Assembly: GCF_002960445.1 (NCBI RefSeq) | Contig: NZ_POJD01000195.1 | Coordinates: forward strand, 26,338 to 90,337 | Direction of reading: 5' to 3' | DNA from: Streptococcus suis | Lineage (GTDB): Bacteria; Bacillota; Bacilli; Lactobacillales; Streptococcaceae | Length of the DNA stretch: 64,000 bases | In this document: positions 1 through 8,690 of the stretch, one piece after another | Position numbering within the stretch: the stretch's first letter is position 1 | How the letters are laid out: every line of letters starts with the position of its first letter | The notes under the pieces: model-generated | The model's database searches: none | What the model saw: only the letters and a program-made list of their open reading frames with translations | What the model was told of the DNA's origin: nothing | Made by a program: the position numbers and the translations under genes

Positions 1-265
1 TTGAAATAATAGTGTAGTTGAGGTTATTGAGATCATGGTAAACTGCGCCACCACCTGACAGACGGCGAACCACATGGATGCCCTTTTCGTCTGTAAATTC
101 CTTGTTGATTTCTTCAATGGCATTCTGGTGCTTACCGATAATGATGGCAGGCTCATTGATCCAGAGAATAAAAATCTCGTCGATATCTGTTAATTCCTTG
201 AATGCATAGGCTTCCAGCGCAATGTTATAAGCTGGGTCATTGCTATTATTTACAATGTATTTCAT
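1..265 (-). CDS. lplA: Lipoate-protein ligase A, N-terminal part (runs off window)
   Basis: The reverse strand encodes MKYIVNNSNDPAYNIALEAY and continues through RRLSGGGAVYHDLNNLNYTI, the RRxSGGGAVYHDxGNLN lipoate/ATP-binding motif of the LplA family. LplA attaches scavenged lipoate to E2 and H-protein lysines in the cytoplasm. The ATG at 265 is preceded by AAAGGAG at good spacing. The 3' end lies outside the window. It sits near the pdh operon, whose E2 and E3 both carry lipoyl domains, so those are the likely substrates. Divergent from the gene at 413. Family assignment is firm; full length cannot be judged. Confidence 0.9.
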   Translation of the reverse strand, partial: MKYIVNNSNDPAYNIALEAYAFKELTDIDEIFILWINEPAIIIGKHQNAIEEINKEFTDEKGIHVVRRLSGGGAVYHDLNNLNYTIIS

Positions 266-301
266 GCAAAACTCCTTTATTGTTAACTAATTTTTATTAT
301 A

Positions 302-317
302 GTGGAAACGATAACAA
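302..317. promoter_or_regulatory. Candidate CcpA cre site at the lplA promoter
   Basis: On the minus strand TTGTTATCGTTTCCAC fits the cre consensus WTGNNANCGNNNNCAW at all fixed positions but the last. A TATAAT -10 for lplA lies immediately downstream (minus strand, about 296-301). Carbon-catabolite control of lipoate uptake would be sensible, but the site is predicted by eye only. Confidence 0.45.
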
Positions 318-412
318 AAGACAAGCACTAGGCTTGATTTTCAATGGAAAACTTCCCTCCTGTCTGTTTTTATGCTATACTAATAGAAATTACTTTTTTA
401 AGTGAGAAGTCA

Positions 413-1375
413 ATGAAAATGAAGAAGAAAAAAATATGGTATGGTCTGGCAGGCATGCTTCTACTATCTAGTCTAGCTATTTGGACAAGCTATAAACTCC
501 GACCTGAATGGTTTGATAAAGAAAACATCTATCATAAAGTCTATGATTATGAAGTGATTAAAGATCTAAAGCCACAAAAGGCTATTATCAAAGACATCGA
601 GATTGAAATTACCCACAAAGACACTCCACCCCATATCTTGAATCAGGAGGGCTGGAAAGAAGCCGATAGAGACCATATTAGTAGGTCAAGATACAATAAT
701 TATTTCCTAACGGTTAACTTGGATAATGGTGAAACATTAGAGCTACCTATCGAAATCAATGAAGGTGTTGGACCTGGTTTTAACAACTTCCTCCCCAATC
801 TGCATCTTTACAATAAGCTAAGTCTTCGCTTTCCAGGTATGGTTCTTGAAGAGGAAGATGACATAGAAGTCTTAGACCAGCTTCTAATGCTACATACTGG
901 CGATACCTTATTTCAAGCTGATACAAATTTTCTACATTTAGCTCGCTTTAAACTAAAAAATCCAGAAACAGGTCAATTACAGACCTATTATGAATATTCA
1001 AAAGTGGCTGAGACTCCTTCTCATCGAACTCGCTATTTTATCCAAGGTGCAGAAGCAAGTTCAGAAGAACGTCAAGCATTTTTTGATAACTATAATCCAA
1101 ATGCTGAGCCTAACTATTGGGACAGAAGGTGGGATTATGATGTAAAGAATGAAATATATCCTGAAAAACAATCGTATTATTACATGCTATTTTATTCAGA
1201 TAGATTAACCAATATTCCCCTCAGTATCAGTACTACTGGATCAGAATTCAAGACGACCATTCGTCATACTTACTTCAAAGAAGAAAACGAAGTTCTTTGG
1301 CAATACTCTGAAACCAAGACCTATAACGAAGAAAATAAGAATGAGTATATCAAAGAAATTCTCAATCAATACTAA
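413..1375 (+). CDS. Membrane-anchored hypothetical protein
   Basis: A 320-residue protein starting MKMKKKKIWYGLAGMLLL. One N-terminal hydrophobic helix (about residues 9-27) follows a lysine-rich start and no lipobox is visible, so it should be membrane-anchored with a large extracellular, acidic, Tyr-rich domain. I recognise no family. The frame is open further upstream to 344, but 413 is chosen because the signal anchor begins there and an extended -10 (TGCTATACT, ending at 381) lies just upstream. It converges on the lipoprotein gene at 1420. Function unknown. Confidence 0.7.
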   Translation: MKMKKKKIWYGLAGMLLLSSLAIWTSYKLRPEWFDKENIYHKVYDYEVIKDLKPQKAIIKDIEIEITHKDTPPHILNQEGWKEADRDHISRSRYNNYFLTVNLDNGETLELPIEINEGVGPGFNNFLPNLHLYNKLSLRFPGMVLEEEDDIEVLDQLLMLHTGDTLFQADTNFLHLARFKLKNPETGQLQTYYEYSKVAETPSHRTRYFIQGAEASSEERQAFFDNYNPNAEPNYWDRRWDYDVKNEIYPEKQSYYYMLFYSDRLTNIPLSISTTGSEFKTTIRHTYFKEENEVLWQYSETKTYNEENKNEYIKEILNQY

Positions 1376-1378
1376 AGA

Positions 1379-1418
1379 AGCCCCACTCAGCACAAATGCT
1401 GTTTGGAGCTTTTTCTTT
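1379..1418 (+). terminator. Rho-independent terminator after the 413 gene
   Basis: Imperfect hairpin: AGCCCC pairs with GGAGCT and inner CAGCA with TGCTG, followed by TTTTTCTTTATT. It lies between the two convergent genes. Confidence 0.6.
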
Positions 1419-1419
1419 A

Positions 1420-2100
1420 TTAAGGATAGAGTTGACTTAGTGGCCTATACAGAAATTCTAAGTTTACATCATCGATACTGTTGGAATCTTCTTTATTTTC
1501 CGAAGCTACTTCATTTAAAATTCGAGAATAATATTCAGGCTCCCTTGCTGTTGTTTCACTTTCGGGCATGTTCCGAATAATATCTGGTATCTCTTGGGCA
1601 ATCATTTGAAACATTTTTGCATGATCACCATTTAATGTTTTCTTTAACCCATTTTCCCGATCTTCAATTTTTTGATTGAGCAAAGTCATATCGGGTTCTT
1701 CCCAACGATAGTTTATTTCAATCATAATTTCCGTAACATAATCCGCCTTGAGAGAAATTGTATAGTCATCCCAATCTTTAATATACCGCTCCCAGTAAGC
1801 ATCGATAATAGCTTCCATTTCCTTTTCTGTCGGTGTATAGTAAGGGATAGAATTAAACCATATATTATCAATATCTACATCATCAAGAATATCTTTTTTT
1901 ATATCTTCCTTTAGATAATTTTTTATGTTACGATCTAGTCGCTCAAAATAAAGCTGTATTGGGTCCTCTACACCACTCAACTGAGTATTTATGGAAGATT
2001 TTGTGCTTGCATCAGACTTTTTCGTTTCTGAAGAGGCTGCACACCCCATCAATAGAAAGAGCGATAAAATGAGAACTGTTCGTTTCCAATATTTTTTCAT
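1420..2100 (-). CDS. Putative lipoprotein, unknown function
   Basis: A 226-residue protein with a signal peptide MKKYWKRTVLILSLFLLMG and lipobox LLMGC, so it should be lipidated at Cys19 and tethered outside the membrane. A Ser/Thr/Lys-rich linker follows, then an acidic, mostly helical domain without a recognised family. Start at the ATG at 2100. It is convergent with the anchored protein at 413; the two extracytoplasmic proteins may be related in role, but nothing in the sequence proves it. Confidence 0.7.
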   Translation of the reverse strand: MKKYWKRTVLILSLFLLMGCAASSETKKSDASTKSSINTQLSGVEDPIQLYFERLDRNIKNYLKEDIKKDILDDVDIDNIWFNSIPYYTPTEKEMEAIIDAYWERYIKDWDDYTISLKADYVTEIMIEINYRWEEPDMTLLNQKIEDRENGLKKTLNGDHAKMFQMIAQEIPDIIRNMPESETTAREPEYYSRILNEVASENKEDSNSIDDVNLEFLYRPLSQLYP

Positions 2101-2173
2101 ATATATTCCTTTGATAGTTTCTTTGACTATTGTATCATACTATCCATAAAATATAAATATCTCCAAGCACACC

Positions 2174-2204
2174 AAAAAAAGAAAGCCAAACGGCTTTCTT
2201 TTTG
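2174..2204 (-). terminator. Terminator of the pdh operon
   Basis: On the minus strand GAAAGCC-GTTT-GGCTTTC is followed by seven T residues, right after the pdhD stop codon. Confidence 0.85.
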
Positions 2205-2213
2205 CTTAGCTGA

Positions 2214-3974
2214 TTATTTACGTTTTGGTGGGTTGTGGATTGCAACACCAAGCACATCAAGGAAGGCTTCATACATCACTTCTGAGAAGGTTGGGTGACC
2301 GTGGATAGATGCTGCCACGTCGTCAACTGTCAACTCAGATTCCATGATAGTTGCTGCTTCGTTGATCATTTCAGCTGCAACTGGACCGATGATATGAACA
2401 CCAAGGATTTCGTGGTATTTCTTATCCGCAATCACTTTTACGAAACCATGTGCTTCGTTAGATGCAATAGCACGACCATTACCAGTGAAGCTGTTGCGAC
2501 CGATAAGGATATTTTCTTTACCGTATTTCTCGATAGCCTGGTCTTCTGTCAAACCAACCATAGCGATTTCTGGGTGTGTGTAAACCGCTGCTGGTGTGAA
2601 GTCCAATTTAGCCTTGTGGTGGTTACCGTGGATGGCATTTTCAGCTGCCACTTCACCCATACGGTAAGCAGCGTGAGCCAACATCTTAGTACCGTTGACA
2701 TCACCTGGTGCGTAGATACCTGGGATAGATGTTTCTTGGTATTCGTTAACCTTGATACGACCGCGGTCTAGTTCAAGGTTAAGATTTTCAAGACCAGCCA
2801 ATTGTGGTACACGACCGATTGAAAGAAGGGCTTTTTCAGAAACGATTTCTGAGCCGTCGTTCAACTTGATGGTCAATTGGTTATTAGCTTCAACGATTTC
2901 AGATACACCAACTGATGTCAAGAATTTCATACCTTTCTTAGAAAGGACTTTTTGCAATTCTACAGACACTTCGCGGTCCATACCTGGAATGATACGGTCT
3001 GCCATCTCAACAACTGTTACTTCTGTTCCATATGATGCGTAAACCAAACCAAGTTCCACACCGACTACGCCACCACCCATAACAGTGAGTGACTTTGGAA
3101 TTTCACGCAAGTCAAGGATATCATCAGAAGTCAATACCAACTTAGAATCGATACCTGGAATGTTGATGCGGGATACTTTCGAACCTGTTGCAAGAACGAT
3201 GCTACGACCTTTGATGACCTTGTCGCCGATAACAACAGTCTTGTCAGGGTTTACTTGACCAAGGCCGTTGAAGATGGTTACCTTGTTAGCTTTCAAGAGA
3301 CCTTGAACGCCACCAGTCAGTGTCTTCACAACCTTGTTCTTGAAGTCAACTGTCTTATCCATATCAACGGTGTAGTTTGTTGAAGCAAGGTTGATACCAC
3401 GCTCAGCAGCAATCTTCAAGCCGTCAAGGATTTCAGCATTTTTGAGGTAAGTCTTCGTTGGGATACATCCCTTGTTCAAGCAGGTACCACCAAATTCTGA
3501 TTTCTCAACGATAGCGATTTTACCGCCCAATTGAGCACCACGAATAGCTGCGTAGTAACCAGCAGGACCACCACCGACAACAACCATGTCATACTCGTCA
3601 GCTGCCAATTCAGCCTTAGGAGCTTGTGGAGCTGCTGCAGGAGCTGCAGGCACTTCCAAACCAGCCGCTTTCAAGTCAGCAGTTGCTTGAGCAACCTCAG
3701 CTGGAGCAGGTGCGCTACCTACTTCAACTGTTTCACCTTCTGCTCCAAGGTAAGCAATGACTTCTGTTACAGGAACTGTTGCACCGTTACCGTGAACGAT
3801 TTTCAAGAGAACACCTGACTCTTCCGCTTCCAATTCCATACTTGTCTTATCTGACATCATCTCCAAGATAACATCGCCTTCGTTGACAAAATCACCTTCT
3901 TGTTTTTTCCACTCGATGATTTCGCCTTCTTGCATATCTACACCAAGTTTAGGCATAATAATTTCAATTGCCAT
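2214..3974 (-). CDS. pdhD: Dihydrolipoyl dehydrogenase (E3) with N-terminal lipoyl domain
   Basis: E3 of the 2-oxo-acid dehydrogenase complex: reoxidises dihydrolipoyl groups using FAD and NAD+. The 586 residues hold a lipoyl domain (about 1-80, lipoylated Lys in DKTSMEL), an Ala/Pro linker, then the flavoprotein with VVGGGPAGYYAA FAD fold, redox disulfide in GGTCLNKGCIPTK, NAD fold MGGGVVGVELG and C-terminal HPTFSE catalytic motif. Last gene of pdhA-B-C-D. Its first 82 residues equal those of pdhC. No Shine-Dalgarno is seen at normal distance; the ATG directly follows the leader repeat ending TTGGTATCTTA. An acetoin dehydrogenase E3 would look alike. Confidence 0.95.
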   Translation of the reverse strand: MAIEIIMPKLGVDMQEGEIIEWKKQEGDFVNEGDVILEMMSDKTSMELEAEESGVLLKIVHGNGATVPVTEVIAYLGAEGETVEVGSAPAPAEVAQATADLKAAGLEVPAAPAAAPQAPKAELAADEYDMVVVGGGPAGYYAAIRGAQLGGKIAIVEKSEFGGTCLNKGCIPTKTYLKNAEILDGLKIAAERGINLASTNYTVDMDKTVDFKNKVVKTLTGGVQGLLKANKVTIFNGLGQVNPDKTVVIGDKVIKGRSIVLATGSKVSRINIPGIDSKLVLTSDDILDLREIPKSLTVMGGGVVGVELGLVYASYGTEVTVVEMADRIIPGMDREVSVELQKVLSKKGMKFLTSVGVSEIVEANNQLTIKLNDGSEIVSEKALLSIGRVPQLAGLENLNLELDRGRIKVNEYQETSIPGIYAPGDVNGTKMLAHAAYRMGEVAAENAIHGNHHKAKLDFTPAAVYTHPEIAMVGLTEDQAIEKYGKENILIGRNSFTGNGRAIASNEAHGFVKVIADKKYHEILGVHIIGPVAAEMINEAATIMESELTVDDVAASIHGHPTFSEVMYEAFLDVLGVAIHNPPKRK

Positions 3975-4090
3975 GATTAAGATACCAAGAGCGAAGAGAA
4001 AGCGACTGAAAAATTAGGAAATCGTAGAAAATCCTGATTTTCTAAACGATTTATCTATTTTTCCGAGCTTTCCGCTCGGGTTCAATTGCT
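3975..4090 (-). repeat. Leader repeat element, copy at pdhD
   Basis: In gene orientation it runs from AATTGAACCCG to TTGGTATCTTA, ending three bases before the pdhD ATG. It contains hairpins CCGAGC-GGAAA-GCTCGG and AGAAAATC-AG-GATTTTCT, the latter extended by flanking AAATCG/CGATTT. The same ends occur at pdhC and dnaJ and in part at sufB. Family identity unknown. Confidence 0.65.
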
Positions 4091-4170
4091 AAAACTCTCT
4101 CGCTCTTATTCCCTTTCTTTATTTTCTATTCAGAAATCTAATTCTCTAGTTTAAACCAATGGAAACCTTA

Positions 4171-5556
4171 TCAGATCAACAATTCTAATGGGTTTTCCAA
4201 CAAGTTCTTCAAGTCAACCATGAACTTAGCACCATTCATACCATCAACAATACGGTGGTCAATGGTCAAGCAGAGTGCCATGATTGGACGGATTTTGATT
4301 TCGCCGTCGATAACAACTGGTGTTTGAACAGTTGCTGCAACACCAAGGATGGCTGAGTTTGGTTGGTTGATGATAGGGTTGAAGGTCTTAGTACCGAACA
4401 TACCCAAGTTGGTGATAGAGAAGGTAGAACCTGACATTTCTGCACCCTTCAACTTACCAGATTGAGCCTTCTTGATGACATCTTTTGAAGCCACCACGAA
4501 GTCAGACAAGCTCATCTTATCGGCACCATGAACAACTGGCACCACCAAGCCTTCATCCAAACCTACCGCGATACCGAGATTGACAAACTTGTGCAACTCA
4601 ATTTCTTGAGCATCGTTGATCAAGGATGCGTTCATGTAGCGGTGTTCTTCTTTCATCAAAGTACGAACAACCGCAAGACCGATCAAGTCTGTAAAGGTCA
4701 CTTTCAAACCAGTCTTGTTCATGATTGGCTCAAGAACCTGCTTACGCAGTGCCATGAGGTTGGTCATGTCAATATCGTAGTTAAGCGTAAAGGTTGGAGC
4801 TGTCAAGTAAGAGTTGACCATACCTTTTGAAATCGCTTTACGCATTGGGCTCATCTTGATGATTTCAACGCCTTCTGGCAATTCTTTAGCTGGTTTCTCT
4901 TCTGCTTTCGGTGCTGGAGCAGCAGTTTCTACAGCTGCAGGAGCAAGTACTGCAAGAACGTCGTCCTTAACAATCTTACCATTGACACCTGAACCAGTAA
5001 GGGTTGACAAATCAACACCTTGGTCTGCTGCAATACGGGCTGCAAGCGGAGTTGCTTTTGGAGCTGCTCCCTTGAAGTCTTCAACGTCAGCCTTGTGGAC
5101 ACGGCCATTTGCACCAGTTCCTGGCACAAGTCCTAAGTCAATTCCAAGCTCACGCGCCAATTTACGCGCAGCTGGAGTAGCACGAACCTTGCCACCACCT
5201 TGTGGTTTGGCAGCCGCTGCAGGAGCAACGATTACTGGTGTACGACCTGCAGGCACTTCTTCGATTGCTGCTGCAGGAGCAACTGGAGCAGATGAAGCCC
5301 CTGCGTCAACTGTCTCACCTTCAGCACCCAAGTAGGCAATAACTTCGGTAACAGGGACAGTAGCACCGTTTCCATGAACAATTTTTAATAAGACGCCTGA
5401 CTCTTCTGCTTCCAGCTCCATGCTGGTCTTGTCAGACATCATTTCCAAGATGACGTCGCCTTCGTTGACAAAATCGCCCTCTTGTTTTTTCCACTCGATG
5501 ATTTCACCTTCTTGCATGTCCACACCGAGCTTAGGCATAATGATTTCAATAGCCAT
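4171..5556 (-). CDS. pdhC: Dihydrolipoamide acetyltransferase (E2), one lipoyl and two subunit-binding domains
   Basis: Core E2 of the pyruvate (or acetoin) dehydrogenase complex; transfers the acyl group from lipoyl-lysine to CoA. Domains: lipoyl (about 1-80, DKTSMEL lysine), then two tandem peripheral-subunit-binding domains (around residues 125-160, ATPAARKLARELGIDL, and around 165-205, ATPLAARIAADQGVDL), Ala/Pro linkers, and the 2-oxoacid acyltransferase domain ending with IDHRIVDG, which holds the catalytic His. 461 residues. The start follows a leader repeat rather than a clear Shine-Dalgarno. Tandem PSBDs are the odd feature; most E2s have one. Confidence 0.95.
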   Translation of the reverse strand: MAIEIIMPKLGVDMQEGEIIEWKKQEGDFVNEGDVILEMMSDKTSMELEAEESGVLLKIVHGNGATVPVTEVIAYLGAEGETVDAGASSAPVAPAAAIEEVPAGRTPVIVAPAAAAKPQGGGKVRATPAARKLARELGIDLGLVPGTGANGRVHKADVEDFKGAAPKATPLAARIAADQGVDLSTLTGSGVNGKIVKDDVLAVLAPAAVETAAPAPKAEEKPAKELPEGVEIIKMSPMRKAISKGMVNSYLTAPTFTLNYDIDMTNLMALRKQVLEPIMNKTGLKVTFTDLIGLAVVRTLMKEEHRYMNASLINDAQEIELHKFVNLGIAVGLDEGLVVPVVHGADKMSLSDFVVASKDVIKKAQSGKLKGAEMSGSTFSITNLGMFGTKTFNPIINQPNSAILGVAATVQTPVVIDGEIKIRPIMALCLTIDHRIVDGMNGAKFMVDLKNLLENPLELLI

Positions 5557-5662
5557 TTTTAAGATACCAAGTCCGAACAGAAAACGAAGGAGCTTAGGAA
5601 ATCAAAGAAAATCCTGATTTCTTAACGATTTATCTTTTCTCCTAGTTTTCCGGACGGGATCA
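5557..5662 (-). repeat. Leader repeat element, copy at pdhC
   Basis: In gene orientation: GGAATTGATCCCGTCCGG at the 5' end, an internal AAGAAATC-AG-GATTTTCTT hairpin, and GGACTTGGTATCTTA ending three bases before the ATG of pdhC. GTCCG near the 5' end can pair with CGGAC near the 3' end, which would close the element into one structured domain. Confidence 0.65.
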
Positions 5663-5751
5663 ATTCCTTTCTTTCAGTTTCTTACATAACCACTAAACCA
5701 GACTTATTCACTAAGTCGGCTCAATTCTAGGTTACATTCTTTCAAACAGGG

Positions 5752-5775
5752 CTAGGACGGTTGCCCGTCCTTTCA
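5752..5775. other. Intercistronic hairpin between pdhB and pdhC
   Basis: AGGACGG-TTGC-CCGTCCT is a perfect stem just after the pdhB stop codon. It lacks a T-run on the minus strand, so it is more likely an mRNA processing or stability hairpin than a terminator. Confidence 0.5.
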
Positions 5776-5781
5776 TGATTC

Positions 5782-6777
5782 TTAACCCTTGTTTACTTGC
5801 TTATAAATTGCCGCTTTGATTTTCTCTACGTTTGGCAATACTGCGTTTTCAAGAATGTTTGCGTAAGGAACTGGTACATCGTCTGAAGCGATACGGATGA
5901 TTGGGGCATCCAAGTAGTCAAAGGCTTCGCTTTCTGTGATGATTGATGCGATTTCACCGATGAAACCACCTGTTTTGTAAGCATCGTTAACCAAGATAAC
6001 CTTACCAGTTTTCTTCACAGATTCGATGATCAATTCTTTATCCAATGGGATAAGGGTACGTGGGTCAACCACTTCTACGCTGATGCCTTCTGCAGCTACT
6101 TCTTCAGCCGCTTTCAAGGCACGTTCCAACATACGACCGTATGAAATAATGGTTACATCAGTACCTTCACGTTTGATTTCACCCTTACCAAGTGGAATGT
6201 AGAAATCTGGGTCTAAGTTAACTTCTTCTTTTTTACCGTAAAGAGCTTTTGGCTCCAAGAAGATAACTGGGTTGTTATCAAGGATAGATGATTTCAAAAG
6301 ACCTTTTGCATCGTTAGCTGTACCAGGTGCGACAACCTTGATACCTGGGATGTGAGTCAACCATGCTTCAAGAGATTGTGAGTGCTGTGCTGCAGAACCG
6401 ATACCAGAACCTGAAGCCACACGGAAGGTTACAGGTGTCTTCAAGCCGCCACCAAACATGTAGTTAGTTTTGGCAGCTTGGTTAACAATCGCGTCAAGTG
6501 CAATTGTCACGAAGTCCATGAAAGTCAAGTCAACGATTGGACGAAGACCGGTTTGAGCCGCACCAACCGCAGAACCAGCGATTGCAGCCTCAGAGATAGG
6601 CGTGTCGCGAACGCGTTTTGGACCAAATTCGTCCAACATACCAACAGATGTACCGAAGTCACCGCCGTAGATACCGACGTCTTCACCCATCAAGAATACT
6701 TTTTCATCCTTACGCATTTCTTCGCTTTGAGCCAAGTTAATCGCTTCACGCAAGGCCATTACTTTTGTTTCAGCCAT
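5782..6777 (-). CDS. pdhB: Pyruvate/acetoin dehydrogenase E1 beta subunit
   Basis: Beta subunit of the thiamine-diphosphate E1 heterotetramer, which decarboxylates pyruvate and reductively acetylates E2. 331 residues starting MAETKVMALREAINLAQSEE, with MGEDVGIYGG, DTPISEAAIAGSAVGAA and PRTLIPLDKE, typical of transketolase-like beta chains. Second gene of the operon, 51 bases after pdhA, with GGAGAAATT before the ATG. The acetoin-dehydrogenase AcoB is the main alternative; no acetoin-specific genes lie nearby, which favours PDH. Confidence 0.93.
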   Translation of the reverse strand: MAETKVMALREAINLAQSEEMRKDEKVFLMGEDVGIYGGDFGTSVGMLDEFGPKRVRDTPISEAAIAGSAVGAAQTGLRPIVDLTFMDFVTIALDAIVNQAAKTNYMFGGGLKTPVTFRVASGSGIGSAAQHSQSLEAWLTHIPGIKVVAPGTANDAKGLLKSSILDNNPVIFLEPKALYGKKEEVNLDPDFYIPLGKGEIKREGTDVTIISYGRMLERALKAAEEVAAEGISVEVVDPRTLIPLDKELIIESVKKTGKVILVNDAYKTGGFIGEIASIITESEAFDYLDAPIIRIASDDVPVPYANILENAVLPNVEKIKAAIYKQVNKG

Positions 6778-6828
6778 TTTAAAATTTCTCCTACTATATC
6801 AAAAATTTTCTTCAATCTGGACAGTAGA

Positions 6829-7797
6829 CTAGTCTACAAACACGTCTTCGTAAGCTACTGAGATGTCTGGATCTGGGCTTTCTTGTGCGAATTTCACAGA
6901 TGCTTCTACTTGTTCTGCAACTTGTGCTTCGATGGCATCCAATTCTTCGTCAGTCGCAATCTTGTTCTCTGTCAAGTATTTGCGGTATTTCTTAAGTGGG
7001 TCTTTTGCTTTCCACTCGTTTACTTCTTCTTTTGTACGGTAAACACCTGCATCGGCAGTTGAGTGACCAAACCAGCGGTATGATTCAACTTCGACCATGG
7101 CTGGACCGTTACCTGCACGAACGTATTCGATAACTTCTTGCATTTTCTCATAAACGGCAATCACGTCGTTTCCATCTTCCACATAGTGACCTGGCATTCC
7201 GTATGCAGCAGCACGTTGGTAGAGGTGAGGAATCTTAGTAGAATAAGAAATGTCAGTTGAAATACCGTAACGGTTGTTAGTGATAAAGAAGATAACTGGC
7301 AAATTCCAAACAGCTGCCAAGTTCATTGATTCGTGGAATGAACCTTCGTTTGTCGCTGAGTCACCTGAGAAGGCAATAACGATATTATCTGTACCGAGGT
7401 ATTGTTGAGTAAGGGCCGCACCTACTGCAAGGGCATAACCACCACCTACGATACCGTTTGAACCAAAGTTTCCTTTTTCAACGTTAGCCAAGTGCATAGA
7501 ACCACCACGGCCTTTTGATGTACCTGTTGCTTTACCAGCAAGCTCTGCCATCATACCGTTGATATCAATACCTTTTGCAATAACGTGACCATGACCACGG
7601 TGGTGTGAGAAGATGATGTCTTGCTCTGTCAAACCAGCGATTGGTCCAACAGCCGCAGCTTCTTCACCAACTGAGAAGTGAGTCATACCTTGTACGAAGC
7701 CACGACGCACCAATTTGTTCAATTTCATGTCAACATCACGGATTTGTTGCATTTTTAGGAACATATCCAAGTGTTGTTCTTTTGAGATAGATACCAT
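6829..7797 (-). CDS. pdhA: Pyruvate/acetoin dehydrogenase E1 alpha subunit
   Basis: Alpha chain of E1, binding thiamine diphosphate. 322 residues; motifs include GMTHFSVGEEAAAVG, SHHRGHGHVIAKG and the ThDP motif GDSATNEG...ITNN (GDS where GDG is usual). The frame opens earlier, at 7860, but a perfect GGAGGAAATT precedes the ATG at 7797 (MVSISKEQH), so that start is used. First gene of pdhA-B-C-D, behind a TTGCCA-17-TATCAT promoter. Confidence 0.94.
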   Translation of the reverse strand: MVSISKEQHLDMFLKMQQIRDVDMKLNKLVRRGFVQGMTHFSVGEEAAAVGPIAGLTEQDIIFSHHRGHGHVIAKGIDINGMMAELAGKATGTSKGRGGSMHLANVEKGNFGSNGIVGGGYALAVGAALTQQYLGTDNIVIAFSGDSATNEGSFHESMNLAAVWNLPVIFFITNNRYGISTDISYSTKIPHLYQRAAAYGMPGHYVEDGNDVIAVYEKMQEVIEYVRAGNGPAMVEVESYRWFGHSTADAGVYRTKEEVNEWKAKDPLKKYRKYLTENKIATDEELDAIEAQVAEQVEASVKFAQESPDPDISVAYEDVFVD

Positions 7798-7831
7798 AAT
7801 TTCCTCCAAAGGTTTTTTCTCTTTCTGTACT

Positions 7832-7860
7832 ATGATAGACCAATATTTCACAAATGGCAA
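7832..7860 (-). promoter_or_regulatory. pdhA promoter
   Basis: On the minus strand TTGCCA, a 17-base spacer and TATCAT, about 35 bases upstream of the pdhA start. Confidence 0.65.
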
Positions 7861-7878
7861 GTATTTGAACCGTTTTCT

Positions 7879-7893
7879 TATTTACTGAAAATT
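7879..7893 (-). promoter_or_regulatory. CodY-like box upstream of pdhA
   Basis: AATTTTCAGTAAATA matches the CodY consensus AATTTTCWGAAAATT at 13 of 15 positions. It lies about 20 bases upstream of the -35. Predicted by eye in AT-rich DNA. Confidence 0.4.
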
Positions 7894-7985
7894 TCGTGAA
7901 AACACTGATTTTCCTGCTATTTTTTACTACTGCTTCACTTTTTATTTTTTCATTTGTTTTTTATTTCACAAACTTTTGGACAGAC

Positions 7986-8014
7986 TTGTCAGCCCTTTTT
8001 CTTTTTGTTATTAT
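7986..8014 (+). promoter_or_regulatory. Promoter of the TRIC-family gene
   Basis: TTGTCA, 17 bases, TATTAT, directly before the ribosome-binding site GGAGGT of the gene at 8031. Confidence 0.6.
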
Positions 8015-8030
8015 ATAGATGGAGGTGCCT

Positions 8031-8690
8031 ATGGAATTTGATTTATTTCTTATCATTTGCAACTATATCGGTACAATCGCTTTCGCTGTTTCAGGTGCTG
8101 TCAAGGGATTCAATAAGAAACTAGATATTTTTGGTATCTGTCTACTCAGTATCATCACAGCTGTGGGCGGCGGGATCATTCGTGATACCATGGCCAATCA
8201 TATCCCAGCTGCCTTAACAGACCCCAAGGCTATCTACCTTTCTATCGGCGTAGCCATTATCATGTATGTGATTGTCATCAATATGAAGCAAGACCAGCCA
8301 CTGGATAAAAAAATGATTATTTTACTTTCCCAGACCAATCTGGTCTTTGATGCCATCGGACTAGCCATCTTTGCCCTTATCGGTGCCAATACTGGAGTTG
8401 ACCTTCAACTAAACGCCATGACAACTGGCATCTTGGCCGCTCTAACAGGTGTTGGTGGCGGTATTGCCCGAGATTTACTAGTTAACGAAACGCCCATCGT
8501 TCTGAAAGAAGATGTTTATGCTGTGCTAGCCTTCTTTTCTGGCCTTCTCTACCACCTTTGTATTGTCGATTGGCAATTACCACAAATTCCCATTTTCATT
8601 AGTATTTTTTCCATCAGTCTGATTATTCGACTCTTGGTCATCAAGTATAAGATTAACCTCCCAAATATGGATAGAAAACGAAAGGTCTGA
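8031..8690 (+). CDS. TRIC / UPF0126 family membrane protein
   Basis: A 219-residue integral membrane protein with about seven helices and two repeats of the UPF0126 motif: SGAVKGFNKKLDIFGICLLS with AVGGGIIRDTM, then LTGVGGGIARDLL. The family (E. coli YadS/YicG type) is related to trimeric intracellular cation channels, and some members have been linked to glycine transport; the substrate here is unknown. An in-frame ATG at 8019 overlaps the GGAGGT ribosome-binding site, so the ATG at 8031 is the start. Single gene with its own promoter and terminator. Confidence 0.88.
   Translation: MEFDLFLIICNYIGTIAFAVSGAVKGFNKKLDIFGICLLSIITAVGGGIIRDTMANHIPAALTDPKAIYLSIGVAIIMYVIVINMKQDQPLDKKMIILLSQTNLVFDAIGLAIFALIGANTGVDLQLNAMTTGILAALTGVGGGIARDLLVNETPIVLKEDVYAVLAFFSGLLYHLCIVDWQLPQIPIFISIFSISLIIRLLVIKYKINLPNMDRKRKV

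Noticed and set aside
4814..5335. 173-codon plus-strand frame opposite pdhC
   Set aside because: Antisense shadow of the Ala/Pro-rich linker of E2; no ribosome-binding site or family match.
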